Part shown: piece by piece, positions 6,034 through 8,224 of the stretch
How the letters are laid out: every line of letters begins with the position of its first letter
Position numbering within the stretch: position 1 is the stretch's first letter
Source of the DNA: an uncultured Bacteroidota bacterium
GTDB taxonomy: Bacteria > Bacteroidota > Bacteroidia > Chitinophagales > Chitinophagaceae
DNA: 8,224 nt
Assembly (NCBI GenBank): GCA_903944755.1
Contig: CAJATB010000043.1
Span: forward strand, 1 to 8,224
Reading direction: 5' to 3'
The notes under the pieces: generated by a model
Told to the model about the DNA's origin: nothing
What the model saw: only the letters and a program-made list of their open reading frames with translations
The model's database searches: none
Position numbers and translations under genes: made by a program

Positions 6034-6894
6034 CTACTTTTTTAGGGTTCTTAGGTATTCTCCATAACCACTTTTAGCATATTTATCGGCTAAAACCAAT
6101 AACTGAGCCTTGTCAATAAAGCCCATTCGGTAGGCAACTTCTTCAATACATCCTACTTTTTGGCTTTGTCTTTTTTCAATGACTCTTACAAACTCACAAG
6201 CATCCGCATAAGAATCAAAAGTGCCTGTATCTAACCAGGCAGTTCCCCTATTCATAATGCCCACTTGTAATTGCTTACGCTCCAAGTATACTTTGTTTAC
6301 GTCCGTAATTTCAAATTCTCCTCTTGGTGATGCAGGAATGTTTTTTGCTATCTCTACTACTTGATTATCATAAAAATATAAACCAGGCACCGCATAATTT
6401 GATTTAGGCGCTACTGGTTTTTCTTCCAATGAGATAGCATTGTTATTGGCATCAAATTCTACAACGCCATAACGCTCTGGGTCGTTTACTTCGTAAGCAA
6501 ATACAGCAGCACCTTGTACATCGTTAAATGATTGTACGAGTTTACTAAATCCTGCTCCATAAAAAATATTATCGCCTAAAATTAATGCTACTTTGTCCGT
6601 GCCAATAAAATCAGCTCCTATAACAAATGCTTGTGCTAAACCATTTGGAACTGCTTGCACTGCATAGCTAAATTTACAACCTATCTCTGCCCCATCTCCT
6701 AATAAACGTTTAAACTGGTCATTGTCTTCAGGCGTAGTGATAATTAATACTTCTTTAATGCCGGCTAGTAACAATACCGACAATGGATAATAAATCATTG
6801 GCTTATCATAGATAGGCATTAATTGCTTACTAATCCCTTTTGTAATTGGATACAATCTTGTACCCGATCCTCCTGCTAATATAATTCCCTTCAT
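6034..6894 (-). CDS. rfbA: Glucose-1-phosphate thymidylyltransferase RfbA (RmlA)
   Basis: This cytoplasmic enzyme joins dTTP and glucose-1-phosphate into dTDP-glucose and pyrophosphate, the entry step to dTDP-deoxysugars. The 286-residue protein opens with the nucleotidyltransferase signature GGSGTRLYPIT (8-18), followed by K23 and QLMPIYDKPM (24-33). It shows GDNIFYG (107-113, metal-binding aspartate D108), an EEKP motif near 160, and GTAWLDTGTFDSY near 220-230. Length is usual for the family. It is separated from rfbC by 113 bases of AT-rich sequence with no clear TAnnTTTG element. It is still in the same direction and is likely part of the same transcription unit. A hairpin terminator follows. 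The leader just before the ATG is A-rich (AAACAAAAATTAG), with no Shine-Dalgarno site. Confidence 0.96.
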   Translation of the reverse strand: MKGIILAGGSGTRLYPITKGISKQLMPIYDKPMIYYPLSVLLLAGIKEVLIITTPEDNDQFKRLLGDGAEIGCKFSYAVQAVPNGLAQAFVIGADFIGTDKVALILGDNIFYGAGFSKLVQSFNDVQGAAVFAYEVNDPERYGVVEFDANNNAISLEEKPVAPKSNYAVPGLYFYDNQVVEIAKNIPASPRGEFEITDVNKVYLERKQLQVGIMNRGTAWLDTGTFDSYADACEFVRVIEKRQSQKVGCIEEVAYRMGFIDKAQLLVLADKYAKSGYGEYLRTLKK

Positions 6895-7007
6895 AAACCT
6901 AATTTTTGTTTTTTATCGGTGTTTATGGATTTGCATCTCATATACCTAATAATTTAATTTTTTGTTTGTGTATATGTTTTCGCACTTCGTGCTCAAATCA
7001 TTTACAT

Positions 7008-7571
7008 TTATTCAACTAGTTCTAAACTCTTTTTATAATCAGCGAAGCTTCCTAATGTTTTATCTTTTTCAGAAAATACTAACTCCGATGTAGATAATTT
7101 CCAGTCAATATTTAAATCCTTGTCATTATACATAATACCAACTTCATTGCCTGGTTGATAAAATTTATCAACTTTATAAAAGAAAGTTGCTGTTTCACTT
7201 AACACTACAAATCCATGTGCAAATCCTGCTGGTACAAAAAATTGTTTATGATTTTCCCCTGTTAATTCAATGGCAAAATGTTGTCCAAATGTTGGTGAAT
7301 TTTTTCTTAAATCTACTGCAATATCTAATACTGCACCATCTAAAACTCTTACTAGCTTTGCTTGTGCAGCCTCTCCTTTTTGCATATGTAAACCTCTCAA
7401 TACCCCTTTAGCAGACTTCGATTGGTTGTCCTGCACAAAAACAATGTCTAACCCAGAAGCGTTTTGAAAATCTCTTTGGTTAAACGTTTCAATAAAATAA
7501 CCTCTTGCATCTCCATGAACTGTTTCATGAATAATAAAACAATCTTTAAGGTGGGTGTGTTCAATTCTCAT
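7008..7571 (-). CDS. rfbC: dTDP-4-dehydrorhamnose 3,5-epimerase RfbC (RmlC)
   Basis: This enzyme epimerises C3 and C5 of dTDP-4-keto-6-deoxyglucose to give dTDP-4-keto-rhamnose. The 187-residue protein is a cupin. DARGYFIETF (21-30) and QDNQS (47-51) are family motifs. RGLHMQ (59-64) holds the catalytic base H62, and K72 and Y132 occupy the other active-site positions known from RmlC structures. FVPAGFAHGFVVLSE (112-126) is the cupin core. The start ATG shares one base with the rfbB stop (TAATG), so translation is probably coupled. The family also includes C3-only or C5-only epimerases for other dTDP sugars. Without rfbD in view, rhamnose is the most likely end product but is not proven. Confidence 0.95.
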   Translation of the reverse strand: MRIEHTHLKDCFIIHETVHGDARGYFIETFNQRDFQNASGLDIVFVQDNQSKSAKGVLRGLHMQKGEAAQAKLVRVLDGAVLDIAVDLRKNSPTFGQHFAIELTGENHKQFFVPAGFAHGFVVLSETATFFYKVDKFYQPGNEVGIMYNDKDLNIDWKLSTSELVFSEKDKTLGSFADYKKSLELVE

Positions 7572-8224
7572 TATCTGTTTGTATACATTTCGTTATAGTA
7601 GGTTTGGTACGCTCCGCTTGTTACATTTTCCAACCATGCTGTATTTTCTAAATACCAACTAATGGTTGCTGCCAAGCCTTGTTCAAATGTTACCGACGGG
7701 GACCAACCTAATTCTTTATTTAATTTAGTTGCATCAATCGCATAACGGCGATCATGTCCTGGACGGTCCTTCACATAAGTAATAAGGGCTTCACTCTCAC
7801 CAGCTGTTCTGCCTAATTTAACATCCATTTGGGCACACATTAATTTTACTAAATCAATATTAGTCCACTCGTTAAAACCTCCAATATTATAAGTATCACT
7901 GCGTTTACCTTGATGAAATATCATATCAATCGCACGCGCATGGTCAATTACATACAACCAATCACGGGTATACAAACCATCACCATAAACTGGCAATGGT
8001 TTTTTATTAATAATATTATGTATAAATAATGGAATTAGTTTTTCCGGAAAATGATTAGGGCCGTAATTATTAGAACAATTTGAAATCACAACGGGCAAAT
8101 GATAGGTCTCGCCATAAGCTCTTACAAAATGATCGCTTGCGGCTTTACTTGCAGAATAAGGGGAGTTAGGATCGTAAGCAGTTGTTTCGGTAAACAACCC
8201 TTCCTTGCCTAAGCTACCGTATAC
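7571..8224 (-). CDS. rfbB: dTDP-glucose 4,6-dehydratase RfbB (RmlB), 5' part cut off by the window edge
   Basis: This NAD+-dependent short-chain dehydrogenase converts dTDP-glucose to dTDP-4-keto-6-deoxyglucose. The reading frame stays open to the last base, so the 217 visible residues are the C-terminal 60 percent or so of a protein of about 350. The fragment begins VYGSLG, directly after where the catalytic Thr-Asp-Glu motif is expected. YSASK, with the catalytic Tyr and Lys, follows at residues 23-27 of the fragment. YGDGLYTRDWLYVIDHARAI and RPGHDRRYAID are strongly typical of RmlB. The TTG codon at 8195-8197 is an internal leucine, not a start, because family sequence continues upstream of it. 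The stop overlaps the rfbC start by one base. Confidence 0.95.
   Translation of the reverse strand, partial: VYGSLGKEGLFTETTAYDPNSPYSASKAASDHFVRAYGETYHLPVVISNCSNNYGPNHFPEKLIPLFIHNIINKKPLPVYGDGLYTRDWLYVIDHARAIDMIFHQGKRSDTYNIGGFNEWTNIDLVKLMCAQMDVKLGRTAGESEALITYVKDRPGHDRRYAIDATKLNKELGWSPSVTFEQGLAATISWYLENTAWLENVTSGAYQTYYNEMYTNR

Noticed and set aside
6982..6992. Small hairpin GCAC-TTC-GTGC between rfbC and rfbA
   Set aside because: The stem is only four pairs and no T-run follows on either strand, so I do not call it a terminator.
7187..7467. Two overlapping plus-strand open frames opposite rfbC
   Set aside because: They are shadows of the RfbC coding sequence, whose catalytic motifs lie in the same stretch.
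8195..8197. TTG as a start codon for rfbB
   Set aside because: The frame is open to the window edge and the residues upstream (VYGSLGKEG) are conserved RmlB sequence, so the gene begins outside the window.

Overview
The window looks like chromosomal DNA of a Bacteroidota bacterium, probably from the Chitinophagaceae or a related family. The evidence is AT-rich sequence, A-rich leaders in place of Shine-Dalgarno sites, several matches to the Bacteroidota -7 element TAnnTTTG, and proteins in the Bacteroidota style. The family-level placement is inference. All ten genes (nine protein genes and one tRNA) lie on the minus strand, so transcription runs from the right edge to the left.

Right part (8224 to about 5960): a dTDP-sugar block, rfbB (cut by the window edge), rfbC and rfbA. 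These enzymes make dTDP-glucose and dTDP-4-keto-6-deoxy sugars for surface polysaccharide. rfbB and rfbC overlap by one base. rfbA follows after 113 bases and ends at a strong hairpin terminator (14-bp stem). No rfbD is visible.

Middle (5950 to 4900): a MerR-type regulator with a cobalamin-binding C-terminal half. It carries both sequence hallmarks of CarH/LitR B12 photoreceptors, Wx9EH and ExHxxG. It ends at its own terminator. The following intergenic stretch holds a cluster of GTTAAACAAAA-type half-sites that covers a good TAnnTTTG promoter element. This is the likely light/B12-controlled operator.

Left part (4897 to 313): a tight five-gene operon: ECF sigma factor, crtI, crtB, crtZ, crtY. 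Together they would convert GGPP through phytoene, lycopene and beta-carotene to zeaxanthin. No GGPP synthase (crtE) or ketolase gene is present here. The inferred logic is that CarH with adenosylcobalamin represses in the dark, and light releases the sigma-crt operon. The sigma factor may then amplify expression or spread the response to other loci.

Left edge (312 to 1): tRNA-Arg(CCG) with its own tandem -7 elements and a terminator. Beyond it are two related palindromic repeats, one of which looks like a terminator for a plus-strand gene outside the window. No terminator separates crtY from the tRNA, so the crt transcript may run through the tRNA gene.
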